From an uncultured Prevotella sp. (GTDB taxonomy: Bacteria; Bacteroidota; Bacteroidia; Bacteroidales; Bacteroidaceae), in NCBI GenBank assembly GCA_900554695.1, contig USHV01000004.1, positions 40,387 to 104,386 on the forward strand: 64,000 nt of DNA, given 5' to 3'. The notes under the pieces are model-generated. The model was not told where the DNA came from, did not search any database, and saw only the letters and a list, made by a program, of their open reading frames with translations. Shown in pieces: positions 16,015 to 24,558 of the stretch. Every line of letters begins with the position of its first letter. The first letter of the stretch is position 1. The position numbers were made by a program, and so were the translations under genes.

Positions 16015-18057
16015 ATGAAACTGAAATTACTTCTACTCACGTTCCTGGCGTCACTCATAACAGTGTCGTGCTATAAGTTCACGCTTATAGAACAGCCGCA
16101 TGAGGCTGTGACCAACAGCGTGTTCAAGGGCAAGGTAGTTGTGAAGCGCAGCGGTACGAGCGAAAACGAATCAGTGCTGCATGTTTACGGGCTGTTCGGC
16201 ATATGTGTGCCCGAGGGGTGGCAGGCCGACGGTGATCTTGTGATGACACAGGTGCCCAAACCTACGACCGACGTAGGCGACGACGAATATAAAAACGTGA
16301 TAACGCGCCGTCTTGTGCCCAACGACAAATACACGGCGTTGCTCAACGAGTGCTATCCTAAAGCCGGATACACGTGGCTCGGATTCATGACCGACCGCGA
16401 CTTCAAAAGTCTTTTCAACACAACGACACCCGAAGTGGAGATTGACAGCATATACGCCGAGTTCTCCATACGCACTAACGACAAGACGGGAACGTTCTAT
16501 CTCGACTATGTGGCCGGGCACGCTTCTCAGGACAAGGCCGACGACATAGGCGGAGAGGAGCGCGGCAACCACACGCGCATAGCCACATTTGCGGGCGACA
16601 ACATAAGCAACGTGACCTTCGCCGACACTCACATCACCGTGACGCGTCCCGACGGTTCGACAGACAATCCGACTGTAGGTCCCGACATAAAACCCGAATG
16701 GGATCTTGAGCTGATGCCCGACGCCACACGTTCGGGAGCTGCAGTGGCCTATAAGGACTGGAAATACAACAAGCTGTTCACCCGCACCCGTGGATGGAAC
16801 GGCGGCGACGGTGTACTAACCGTGGGCCTGCCCGACGGCAGTGTGTTCTGGACTTTCAACGACAGTTTCTACGGAAGGGTGAATGCTGCCGACCGTTCAC
16901 GCGGCGACTGCAACTTCCCACGCAACAGTGTGATGCTCCAGAAAGCCACCGACGGTGTGCTGGGCGAGACAGAGGATGACCTCATCTGGCTGGCCGACTA
17001 TGTCAACTGGACCGACCCTTCGGCCGAACGCTACTTCCACAGCCGTACGCATCTGCGCCATCCGGACGGCGAGAAGACGGTTGACGAGATACTGGCGGGC
17101 GACATCGACCAGGACCGCGTTTACTGGTCGGGCGACGGAACCATCTATGACGGCAAACTGCAGATGATGTGGATGGGAACAGCGTCGAAGGAACTGCGCG
17201 CTCTTGGCACGAGTCTTGCTACATACAGACTTGACGGCACAATACCCGAAGGTTACTATCTGGACGACATCCCCGACTATCTGCCGAAGAAAGGCAACTA
17301 TCTCTACCGCGAGAAAGTGACTCACCAGATAAACGACAACGCCGTTTCCTACGGCTCGACGCTATGCGAGGCCGACGACGGTCACACCTATCTCTACGGC
17401 ACCAACGGCTACGGAGTGCTCGTGGCACGCACTGCCACACACGACCTTTACAGCAAATGGCAGTACTACGTGCGCCCGGAGGAAGGCTCCGACTTCGTAT
17501 GGCAGGACGAATATCCTACCAAGGAACAGATGGAACGCTCGCAGATAATGGAGAACAATCATCAGTGCAACATGCCGTGGGTGTTCAAGGACGGCGACTA
17601 TTACTATATGACGGCGCAGGGACCATACTTCGCCCGCGAGGTTTACATCTATCGCAGCAAGTCGCCTTACGGTCCGTTCGGCGAGAAACGTCTGCTCTTC
17701 GTGCTGCCCGGACAGCTCGACAAGCTGGGTACTACGGCCTATCACTGGCTCTACATGGTGAACCTTCATCCGGCGCTTTCGCGTGCGGGCGAGCTCGTGT
17801 TCACCACCAACAGCGATCCGGACGACTTCTGGAAGAACTTCAACGACCCCGGCAGCGCCGACTATTACCGTCCGTTCTTCTACCGTGTGTTCGACTGGAA
17901 GAGTCTGTTCGGCGATGACACGACGAGCGGAATAGACGGACTGAGCGCGCCGCAGACAGTGGAGGACAACCACTACTACAATCTGCAGGGCATCAGGGTG
18001 GACCATCCCACACGCGGCATATACATACGCAACGGCCGCAAGGTGGTGATAAAATGA
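16015..18057 (+). CDS. Secreted DUF5005-like lipoprotein, putative glycan-active
   Basis: A 680-residue exported protein. Its signal peptide ends at SLITVSCYK, so Cys20 is a likely lipid anchor. An N-terminal ~200-residue beta-rich domain is followed (from ~residue 230) by a domain with repeated Trp/Asp-rich strands, such as GLPDGSVFWTFNDSFYG, YWSGDGTIYDGKLQMMWMG and MPWVFKDGDYYYMTAQGPY, that resemble five-bladed beta-propeller glycoside hydrolases; I believe this is the DUF5005 family. The end (YYNLQGIRVDHPTRGIYIRN) is a type IX-like tail. A lipobox together with such a tail is unusual. Catalytic residues cannot be assigned. A tandem promoter-like array lies just upstream. Confidence 0.65.
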   Translation: MKLKLLLLTFLASLITVSCYKFTLIEQPHEAVTNSVFKGKVVVKRSGTSENESVLHVYGLFGICVPEGWQADGDLVMTQVPKPTTDVGDDEYKNVITRRLVPNDKYTALLNECYPKAGYTWLGFMTDRDFKSLFNTTTPEVEIDSIYAEFSIRTNDKTGTFYLDYVAGHASQDKADDIGGEERGNHTRIATFAGDNISNVTFADTHITVTRPDGSTDNPTVGPDIKPEWDLELMPDATRSGAAVAYKDWKYNKLFTRTRGWNGGDGVLTVGLPDGSVFWTFNDSFYGRVNAADRSRGDCNFPRNSVMLQKATDGVLGETEDDLIWLADYVNWTDPSAERYFHSRTHLRHPDGEKTVDEILAGDIDQDRVYWSGDGTIYDGKLQMMWMGTASKELRALGTSLATYRLDGTIPEGYYLDDIPDYLPKKGNYLYREKVTHQINDNAVSYGSTLCEADDGHTYLYGTNGYGVLVARTATHDLYSKWQYYVRPEEGSDFVWQDEYPTKEQMERSQIMENNHQCNMPWVFKDGDYYYMTAQGPYFAREVYIYRSKSPYGPFGEKRLLFVLPGQLDKLGTTAYHWLYMVNLHPALSRAGELVFTTNSDPDDFWKNFNDPGSADYYRPFFYRVFDWKSLFGDDTTSGIDGLSAPQTVEDNHYYNLQGIRVDHPTRGIYIRNGRKVVIK

Positions 18058-18097
18058 CATCATAACGTTAAAATCAACATAAAAACAATCTTATAGT

Positions 18098-18721
18098 ATG
18101 AAAGTAATATTGGTAAACGGCAGTCCGCATCATCACGGCTGCACATACACTGCGCTCGACGAAGTGGCACGTGAACTGGAAAAATGTGGCATTGAGACAG
18201 AACATTTCTGGATTGGAGCAAAGCCCGTGGCAAACTGCATTGCTTGTGGCAAGTGCATCGGTACGGGCAAGTGCTGGTATGACGACGACACACTCAACGC
18301 CTTCCTCGATAAGGCTGCCGAGGCCGACGCCTTCGTTTTCGGATCGCCTATTTATTATGCAGGCGTGAGCGGACAGCTCAAGTCGTTTCTCGACAGGGCC
18401 TTCTATGGCAAGTCATCGCTCTATGCCAACAAGCCGGCGGCATGTGTCGTGAGCTGCCGCAGGGGTGGAGCGTCAGCCGGATGGGACGACATAAACAAGT
18501 TCTTCGGCATCTGCAACATGCCCATCGTGACCAGTCAGTACTGGAATCAGGTGCACGGCAACACGCCTGAAGAGGTGCTCCAGGACGCAGAGGGGCTGCA
18601 GACCATGCGCCGTCTGGCACAGAACATGGCTTGGCTGTTGAAGAGCATCGAGGCAGGACGCGCTGCAGGTGTGCCTGAACCGGCCGTCGAACCGACTGTG
18701 AAAACCAACTTCATAAGATAA
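18098..18721 (+). CDS. Flavodoxin-fold NAD(P)H-dependent FMN reductase
   Basis: A 207-residue cytoplasmic flavoprotein. It begins MKVILVNGSPHHHGCTYTAL, the FMN phosphate-binding loop of the NADPH-dependent FMN reductase family, followed by CIACGKCIGTGKCWYDDD, a cysteine-rich segment typical of the iron-sulfur flavoprotein-like branch, and SPIYYAGVSGQLKSFLDRAF. The physiological acceptor is unknown. It is 40 bases after the lipoprotein gene and 19 before the PEP-binding gene, so all three may share a transcript. Confidence 0.85.
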   Translation: MKVILVNGSPHHHGCTYTALDEVARELEKCGIETEHFWIGAKPVANCIACGKCIGTGKCWYDDDTLNAFLDKAAEADAFVFGSPIYYAGVSGQLKSFLDRAFYGKSSLYANKPAACVVSCRRGGASAGWDDINKFFGICNMPIVTSQYWNQVHGNTPEEVLQDAEGLQTMRRLAQNMAWLLKSIEAGRAAGVPEPAVEPTVKTNFIR

Positions 18722-18740
18722 CATCAAAATCTTTCTGATT

Positions 18741-21722
18741 ATGGAAGAGAACACCATCCCGCAGGAGTTCAGCCGTTTCTATCTGAAGGACGTGACATTC
18801 ATGAATCTCATGTTGCGCCGTATCTACAACGTGCTGATCGTGGCCAACCCCTACGACGCCTTCATGCTCGAGGACGACGGGCGCATAGAGGAGAAGATAT
18901 ACAATGAGTATATGGAACTGGGCCTGCGCTATCCGCCTACATTCACGCAGGTGAGTACTACCGAGGAGGCATATAAGGTGCTGAAGACGATGAACATCGA
19001 CCTTGTCATCTGTATGCCTGGCAACGCCGACAACGACGCTTTCTCGGTGGCGCGCGACATAAAAGCCGTGTTCCCCGACATCCATTGCGTCGTGCTGACA
19101 CCGTTCTCACACGGCATCACACGGCGCATGCAGGATGAGGATCTCTCCATTTTCGACTATGTGTTCTGCTGGCTCGGTAACACAAACCTCATTCTCTCGA
19201 TAATAAAGCTCATCGAGGACAAGATGAATCTCGACCACGACATACGTGAGGGTGGGGTGCAGATGATACTTCTTGTGGAGGATGGTATACGCTATTACAG
19301 TTCTATTCTGCCTTATCTCTACAGCTATGTGCTCATGCAGAGCAAGAGTTTCTCCACCGAGGCGCTCAACCGTCATGCCGCGACACTGCGCATGAGAGGG
19401 CGTCCAAAGGTGGTGCTCGCCCGCACATACGAGGAGGCAATGGAGATATACGACAAGTATTCGGCAAGCACACTCGGCGTGATAAGCGACGTGAGATTCC
19501 CTGTCGGGGGCGAGAAAGACCCTGATGCCGGACTGAAACTGCTGCGACACATTCGCTCGGTTGACGAGTATGTGCCGCTGATAATAGAGAGTTCGGAGAG
19601 CGAGAACCGCGAGAGGGCGCTGGCTGAGGGCTTTAAGTTTGTGGATAAGGATTCCAAGACGGCGAGCATCGACCTGCGTCACATACTCGAGGAACACATG
19701 GGTTTCGGCGACTTCATATTCCGCGACCCGAAGACTCACGCCGAGATAATGCGTGTGCGCAGTCTGAAGGAGTTGCAGGACAACATCTTCAAGATACCGA
19801 ACGACTCGATGCTTTATCACATCTCGCGCAATCACATGAGCCGTTGGCTGTCGGCGCGCGCCATATTCCCCGTGTCGGCGTTTCTCAAGAAAGTGACGTG
19901 GCACAAGCTGAAGAACGTAGATGCCCACCGCAAGATTATCTTCGATGCCATCGTGCAATACCGTCATATGAAGAATATAGGTGTGGTTGCCGTGTTCGAC
20001 CGTATGAAGTTCGACTCCTATTCACACTTCGCACGCATAGGTGAAGGCTCGCTCGGAGGCAAGGGACGTGGCCTGGCGTTCCTCGACAATATCGTGAAGA
20101 CACATCCCGACTTCAACAAGTTTGCGGGTGCTAAGGTCAGTATTCCGAAGACAGTGGTGCTGTGTACCGACATCTTCGACCAGTTTATGGAGCAGAACAA
20201 CCTTTATCAGATAGCCTTGAGCGATGCTTCCGACGAGGATATTCTGCGTCATTTCCTGCGCGCAAAATTGCCCGACTCGCTCATAGACGACTTCTTCATC
20301 TTCTTCGATGCGGTGAAATGTCCTATCGCCATTAGGTCGAGCTCGCTCCTTGAAGACGCTCACTATCAGCCGTTCGCCGGCATATATTCCACCTACATGA
20401 TACCTTATGTGACGGACAAATATGCCATGCTCGAGATGTTGGCGTGCGCGATAAAGGGTGTTTATGCCTCGGTATATTATCGCGATTCAAAGGCTTACAT
20501 GAAGGCGACGAGCAATGTGATAGACCAGGAGAAGATGGCGGTGATACTACAGGAGGTTGTCGGCAAGCAGTATGACAACCGTTATTATCCCAACTTCAGC
20601 GGAGTGCTGCGCTCGCTCAACTATTATCCAATAGGCGATGAGAAGGCGGAGGACGGTATTGCTTCGCTTGCTTTGGGACTCGGAAAATATATTGTTGACG
20701 GCGGACAGACGCTCCGTGTGTCGCCATATCATCCCAATCAGGTGTTGCAGACGAGTGAGATGGAGACGGCTTTGCGCGAGACGCAGACACAGTTTTACGC
20801 ACTCGACACGGCACATGTGGGCAATGACTTCAAGGTGGACGACGGTTTCAATATCCTGAAACTGAAGGTTAAGGAGGCCGACAAGGACAAATCGCTCAAC
20901 TTCATTGCTTCTACTTATGATCCTTACGACCAGGTGATACGCGACGGAATATACGAAGGCGGGCGCAAGATAATATCGTTCTGCGGCGTGTTGCAGCAGG
21001 GAGTGTTCCCTCTTCCGGAGCTTCTGCAGATGTCGATGAAGTATGGCGCGGAGAGCATGAAGCGTCCGGTGGAGATAGAGTTTGCCTGCAATCTTAACGA
21101 AGACCGCACGGGAGAATTCTATCTTCTGCAGATACGGCCGATTGTCGATGCCAAACAGATGCTCGATGAAGACTTGGCTGCCATACCGGACGACAAGTGT
21201 CTGCTGCGCTCATCGAACTCGCTTGGCCACGGAATCAGCGAGGACATCGTAGATGTGGTGTATGTCAAAACCGGCGACGACTTCAGTGCGATGAACAATC
21301 CTGCCATTGCTGACGACGTGGAACGCATCAATCGTAAGTTCCTTGCCGACGGACACAACTATATATTGGTTGGTCCCGGACGCTGGGGATCGAGTGATTC
21401 GTGGCTCGGCATACCGGTGAAGTGGCCGCACATCTGTGCTTCGCGTCTCATCGTTGAGGTGGCGTTGAAGAACTATCGGGTCGAACCGAGTCAGGGAACC
21501 CACTTCTTCCAGAATCTCACGAGCTTCGGTGTGGGTTATTTCACTATCGATGCAAACTCCGGAAACGGTCTTTTCCGCAAGGATATTCTCGATGCGATGC
21601 CTGCCGTTGAGGAGACTCGCTTCGTGCGTCATGTGAGATTTGACGCTCCATTGAAGATAATGATGGACGGAAAGAAGCAAAATGGTGTGGTTTTATTGCC
21701 TGATTCTGACGTAATGGTTTGA
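18741..21722 (+). CDS. PEP/pyruvate-binding protein with two receiver-like domains
   Basis: A 993-residue cytoplasmic protein. Residues ~27-165 form a receiver-like domain whose phosphoacceptor position is not Asp (DLVICMPGN). Residues ~175-320 form a second receiver-like domain with canonical residues: acidic pair E180/D181, candidate phosphoacceptor D250 (GVISDVRFP) and K303 (FVDKDS), but with a ~35-residue insertion. From ~430 comes the ATP-grasp-like domain of PEP synthase/PPDK: LGGKGRGLAFLDN (438-450), AIRSSSLLEDAHYQPFAG (530-547), and VEIEFACNL...YLLQIRPI. I see no swivelling phosphohistidine domain (no TSGGxxSH-like motif) and no PEP-binding TIM barrel. It may therefore transfer phosphate in a signalling context rather than act as a full PEP synthase. 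Confidence 0.75.
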   Translation: MEENTIPQEFSRFYLKDVTFMNLMLRRIYNVLIVANPYDAFMLEDDGRIEEKIYNEYMELGLRYPPTFTQVSTTEEAYKVLKTMNIDLVICMPGNADNDAFSVARDIKAVFPDIHCVVLTPFSHGITRRMQDEDLSIFDYVFCWLGNTNLILSIIKLIEDKMNLDHDIREGGVQMILLVEDGIRYYSSILPYLYSYVLMQSKSFSTEALNRHAATLRMRGRPKVVLARTYEEAMEIYDKYSASTLGVISDVRFPVGGEKDPDAGLKLLRHIRSVDEYVPLIIESSESENRERALAEGFKFVDKDSKTASIDLRHILEEHMGFGDFIFRDPKTHAEIMRVRSLKELQDNIFKIPNDSMLYHISRNHMSRWLSARAIFPVSAFLKKVTWHKLKNVDAHRKIIFDAIVQYRHMKNIGVVAVFDRMKFDSYSHFARIGEGSLGGKGRGLAFLDNIVKTHPDFNKFAGAKVSIPKTVVLCTDIFDQFMEQNNLYQIALSDASDEDILRHFLRAKLPDSLIDDFFIFFDAVKCPIAIRSSSLLEDAHYQPFAGIYSTYMIPYVTDKYAMLEMLACAIKGVYASVYYRDSKAYMKATSNVIDQEKMAVILQEVVGKQYDNRYYPNFSGVLRSLNYYPIGDEKAEDGIASLALGLGKYIVDGGQTLRVSPYHPNQVLQTSEMETALRETQTQFYALDTAHVGNDFKVDDGFNILKLKVKEADKDKSLNFIASTYDPYDQVIRDGIYEGGRKIISFCGVLQQGVFPLPELLQMSMKYGAESMKRPVEIEFACNLNEDRTGEFYLLQIRPIVDAKQMLDEDLAAIPDDKCLLRSSNSLGHGISEDIVDVVYVKTGDDFSAMNNPAIADDVERINRKFLADGHNYILVGPGRWGSSDSWLGIPVKWPHICASRLIVEVALKNYRVEPSQGTHFFQNLTSFGVGYFTIDANSGNGLFRKDILDAMPAVEETRFVRHVRFDAPLKIMMDGKKQNGVVLLPDSDVMV

Positions 21723-21798
21723 ATTGATGTTAATGACTGACAATATGTTTGATATAAGTCAATAAAATGAATAATATGCAATAATTATCGCGTTGCAG

Positions 21799-21830
21799 TT
21801 TGACGGTGACTGAACAGATGATTAAATTTG
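21799..21830 (+). promoter_or_regulatory. Promoter of small RNA candidate 1
   Basis: TTTG (21799-21802) and TAAATTTG (21823-21830) with 20 bases between them match the Bacteroidetes consensus at every defined position. Confidence 0.85.
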
Positions 21831-21896
21831 CAGCGTTTTTCATGGTATTAGATTTAAGTTTAACAAAGGCAGGGGCTCGGCGGAGTCCCTTTATTG
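21831..21896 (+). ncRNA. Small RNA candidate, copy 1
   Basis: Directly after a full promoter comes CAGCGTTTTTCATGGTATTA and GATTTAAGTTTAACAAAGG, then a 7-bp hairpin GGGGCTC-GGCG-GAGTCCC followed by TTTATTG. An almost identical element lies on the minus strand at 24287-24355. The stem sequence differs between copies but stays paired (GGGGCTC/GAGTCCC versus GGGACTC/GAGTCCT). A transcript of about 60 nt ending in an intrinsic terminator is inferred. A conserved ATG-GTA-TTA-GAT-TTA start could instead encode a short leader peptide, but the reading frames diverge after about nine codons. Confidence 0.7.
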
Positions 21897-22078
21897 TTTA
21901 TGGACAAGGTTTGCGGAAATAAACTTTCCGCAGATTTATAATGAAAATGTGCTTTATTTTTAATAATAAAAATGATGCGTCGTCTCAATTCTTTTATGTG
22001 TGAATTTGAGGCGGCGCATATCTTTTATTGTGTGTTTCGGCAGTGTGGCTGCCGGTGTTCGTATTGGCGCTTTCCGGT

Positions 22079-23938
22079 TTATTGGTGCCCGAACTTCTTT
22101 CCGGCGAGCAGTTCTTTTAGCAGGAACGTCGCGTTCTGGTTGCGTGCCACGCCCGGAGTTATCTTGTAGCTGTAGGTCACGTCGGTGCCCAGCTCAATCT
22201 CGAAGCAATAGTTGTGGAAGCGTCCGGCGTGTTCGTCGGCCATGCGTGAGAGTTCAAGGTCGTGCGTGGCGATGACTCCCGTGACGTTGCGGCCGGATAT
22301 GTATTCGAGGAAAAGGCGCGAACCGTTGAGCTTGTCGGCCGAGTTCGTGCCTTTAAGTATCTCATCGAGTATTATCAATGTGTTCTTGTGTTTAGGGCAG
22401 AAGTCTATGAGCTGACGGAGACGGAGCAGTTCTGCGTTGAAGTAACTGATGCCTCGGGTGAGGTCGTCGGTGGTGCGCATACTGGTGAACAGTGCGAACA
22501 CCGACACGCGCAGGCTGTCGGCAAACACAGGCATGCCGTTCATTGCAAGAATGTAGTTTATGCCGAGCGAACGCAGGAAGGTGCTCTTGCCTGCCATGTT
22601 GGCGCCTGTCACGATGTAGTAGTTGCTGTTCACTATGCTGAAATCGTTCTTCACGGCCTTGCGTCCGAGGAAAGGATGATAGAGTCCGCGGGCTTCGTAA
22701 ACCACTTCGTCGCCGTCGGCGATGACCGCGCTGCCGGCTTCCGGTTCGTTATATCGGAATGTTGCCATCGACACAAGTGCATCGATGCGATTCATAGCGT
22801 CCACCCACGTACCGATGCTGTCGAGATATTTTCCCTGCCATTTGAGGAAATGGCGAAGGAGGAAATAGTCGTTGAGGAGGAACATGTCGAATATGATGAG
22901 GCCGAGAATGTTGCCACGACGATCCAAAGCTTTTAATATCTGCTCCGTTTCATGGAATGAATAGATTGCCCCGTCGAGTTGGCTGACAAGTCGTTGCAGT
23001 TCTGCCGATTGTAATAATGAACTTTTGCTTTCGTCCGAAGACTGTTCACTGTTGCGCAGGCTGTCGGCATGGCGTATTATATTTACGTAATGTTTCATAC
23101 GGTTCTGCAGATTGTCCACTTCTTTACTTATCTTTCTTAGCGGACCGGAGCACAGCATCAGCACTGTGAAAAACTGCAATACGCCCCACAATGACGGCAC
23201 ACTGGAAGGCAACAAACCGAACACCGACAGCAGTATGCTGACGTAGAAGCCAATCAAGGATACCATTGCCAGAGTGAAGACCGGCACTGACAGTGGAGCG
23301 CGCGATATGTTCATAGTGCGCACCGACTGCAATGATGCGACGATGGCATCGGTATCTATCGGCTCGGTTGCGCCCGAAGCGAGATATCTTATGCGCCATT
23401 CCGGCATTCCGGCCAGTTCGTCTATTGCCTCGCGTCGTTCGTCTATGAGTTGTCGGTTGATGGGTTTTCCATCGAAAGGATCGCCAGACAGACTGCGTGC
23501 AAGGCAGTCGCTGCCTCCTGTGGTGAGTGTGCGGCACACGCGGTTATATAGCGATTCGCGTCCGAACACGTCCATGTCGAATGTGAACGGATGCGACGGG
23601 TCGGCATATCTTGCGCCGTCGTCGAAGCATTTGTAGTCGCCCGAAAGATAGCGTAACTCACGTACATGTACTCCGTGCAATGCCTCCAGCCATTCTATTC
23701 GACGCGAGTTTATCACGTCGAAACGCCTTATCACCACATACAGCACCAGCATGACGGCCGCCACAAACAGCGTCCACATGCCGCCATCGACGGCGGTATA
23801 GGCTGCCACGAAGGCTATGACGGCTATGAAAGTTATGATTTCACCTAATATAAAACCGCGGTTGCGGTGTTTCAACATGGCTATCTGCACCGCCAGGTGG
23901 TCGCGGTGACGGGTGTAATAATCCTTACGGTTGTCCAT
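22079..23938 (-). CDS. Membrane-anchored MutS-family ATPase
   Basis: A 619-residue protein. Residues ~28-70 contain two membrane segments (GEIITFIAVIAFVAAYTAV, WTLFVAAVMLVLYVVI), and two more lie near 210-255. The C-terminal half has the MutS core and ATPase: Walker A TGANMAGKSTFLRSLG, Walker B TLIILDEILKGTNSADK, and GVIATHDLELSRMADEH. The mismatch-recognition N-terminus of MutS and the Smr nuclease domain of MutS2 are absent. This architecture is common in Bacteroidetes, but its job is not known; mismatch repair is unlikely given the membrane segments. A -7 box TAACTTTG (24061-24054) lies upstream. The gene is flanked on both sides by copies of a small RNA-like element. Confidence 0.85.
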   Translation of the reverse strand: MDNRKDYYTRHRDHLAVQIAMLKHRNRGFILGEIITFIAVIAFVAAYTAVDGGMWTLFVAAVMLVLYVVIRRFDVINSRRIEWLEALHGVHVRELRYLSGDYKCFDDGARYADPSHPFTFDMDVFGRESLYNRVCRTLTTGGSDCLARSLSGDPFDGKPINRQLIDERREAIDELAGMPEWRIRYLASGATEPIDTDAIVASLQSVRTMNISRAPLSVPVFTLAMVSLIGFYVSILLSVFGLLPSSVPSLWGVLQFFTVLMLCSGPLRKISKEVDNLQNRMKHYVNIIRHADSLRNSEQSSDESKSSLLQSAELQRLVSQLDGAIYSFHETEQILKALDRRGNILGLIIFDMFLLNDYFLLRHFLKWQGKYLDSIGTWVDAMNRIDALVSMATFRYNEPEAGSAVIADGDEVVYEARGLYHPFLGRKAVKNDFSIVNSNYYIVTGANMAGKSTFLRSLGINYILAMNGMPVFADSLRVSVFALFTSMRTTDDLTRGISYFNAELLRLRQLIDFCPKHKNTLIILDEILKGTNSADKLNGSRLFLEYISGRNVTGVIATHDLELSRMADEHAGRFHNYCFEIELGTDVTYSYKITPGVARNQNATFLLKELLAGKKFGHQ

Positions 23939-24286
23939 CAGTAATCAGTAAACAGTGTGTGTCAATAATTATAATAAAAATAACTTTGCTTTGATGTATT
24001 GTCAGAGTATCTGAATATGGCTTTTTCAAAAAGCCGGCTCCGGCATACGATGACAAAGTTACAACTAAAAAGAAACATATCAGTCGCCTTTTCGTTTTAA
24101 TAGTAATAAAAGCGATTTTTTAACAGAGCTGTGATTGAATGTGTCTGTATGAGGCCGTGAAAACGCCGTTGTGAACGGATGAGACTGCGGAATAGCGATG
24201 TTTGTCGGGTGTCGTGTACTGCTGTATAATATATTGATTATCAGCCGGAAATGTGGCTTTTGATTTATGATTCCAGACATACGGGC

Positions 24287-24355
24287 ATAAAAAAAGGACT
24301 CCGCTGAGTCCCAAAACCTTTGTTAACCTTAAATCTAATACCATGAAAAACGCTG
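24287..24355 (-). ncRNA. Small RNA candidate, copy 2
   Basis: On the minus strand the sequence after the -7 box reads CAGCGTTTTTCATGGTATTA, then GATTTAAGGTTAACAAAGG, a 7-bp hairpin GGGACTC-AGCG-GAGTCCT and seven or eight T residues. It matches copy 1 (21831-21896) almost base for base up to the hairpin. The strong T run makes this a better terminator than copy 1. The two copies point towards each other across the MutS-like gene. Confidence 0.75.
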
Positions 24356-24387
24356 CAAAGATATGTAACTCTTGTTACATTTGCAAG
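24356..24387 (-). promoter_or_regulatory. Promoter of small RNA candidate 2 with an internal palindrome
   Basis: On the minus strand TATCTTTG (24363-24356) is preceded after 20 bases by CTTG, three of four matches to the -33 box. The spacer contains the perfect inverted repeat TGTAAC-TCTT-GTTACA (24364-24379), placed where a repressor would block polymerase. Copy 1 lacks this palindrome. Confidence 0.65.
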
Positions 24388-24558
24388 TTTTTTATGTGAT
24401 TTTCTTGCATATTTTATGTTTTTTAACCCATTTGTCCGTAATTGTCAATATATCTTTTCATTACGACGTTTTTATCAGCTTGACTTATAGGATAAATGTC
24501 TTTTTCGGGTTGAGGCATAATAACACATAACTCATATATACAGAGTGAGTTGTATGTC

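Noticed and set aside
24104..24279. A further 22-bp array between the MutS-like gene and small RNA 2
   Set aside because: Units can be drawn but similarity to the consensus is too weak to separate from chance by eye.
24120..24344. A 74-codon frame starting MVLDLRLTK
   Set aside because: It begins inside the small-RNA candidate and reads through its terminator; the copy at 21842 diverges after nine codons.
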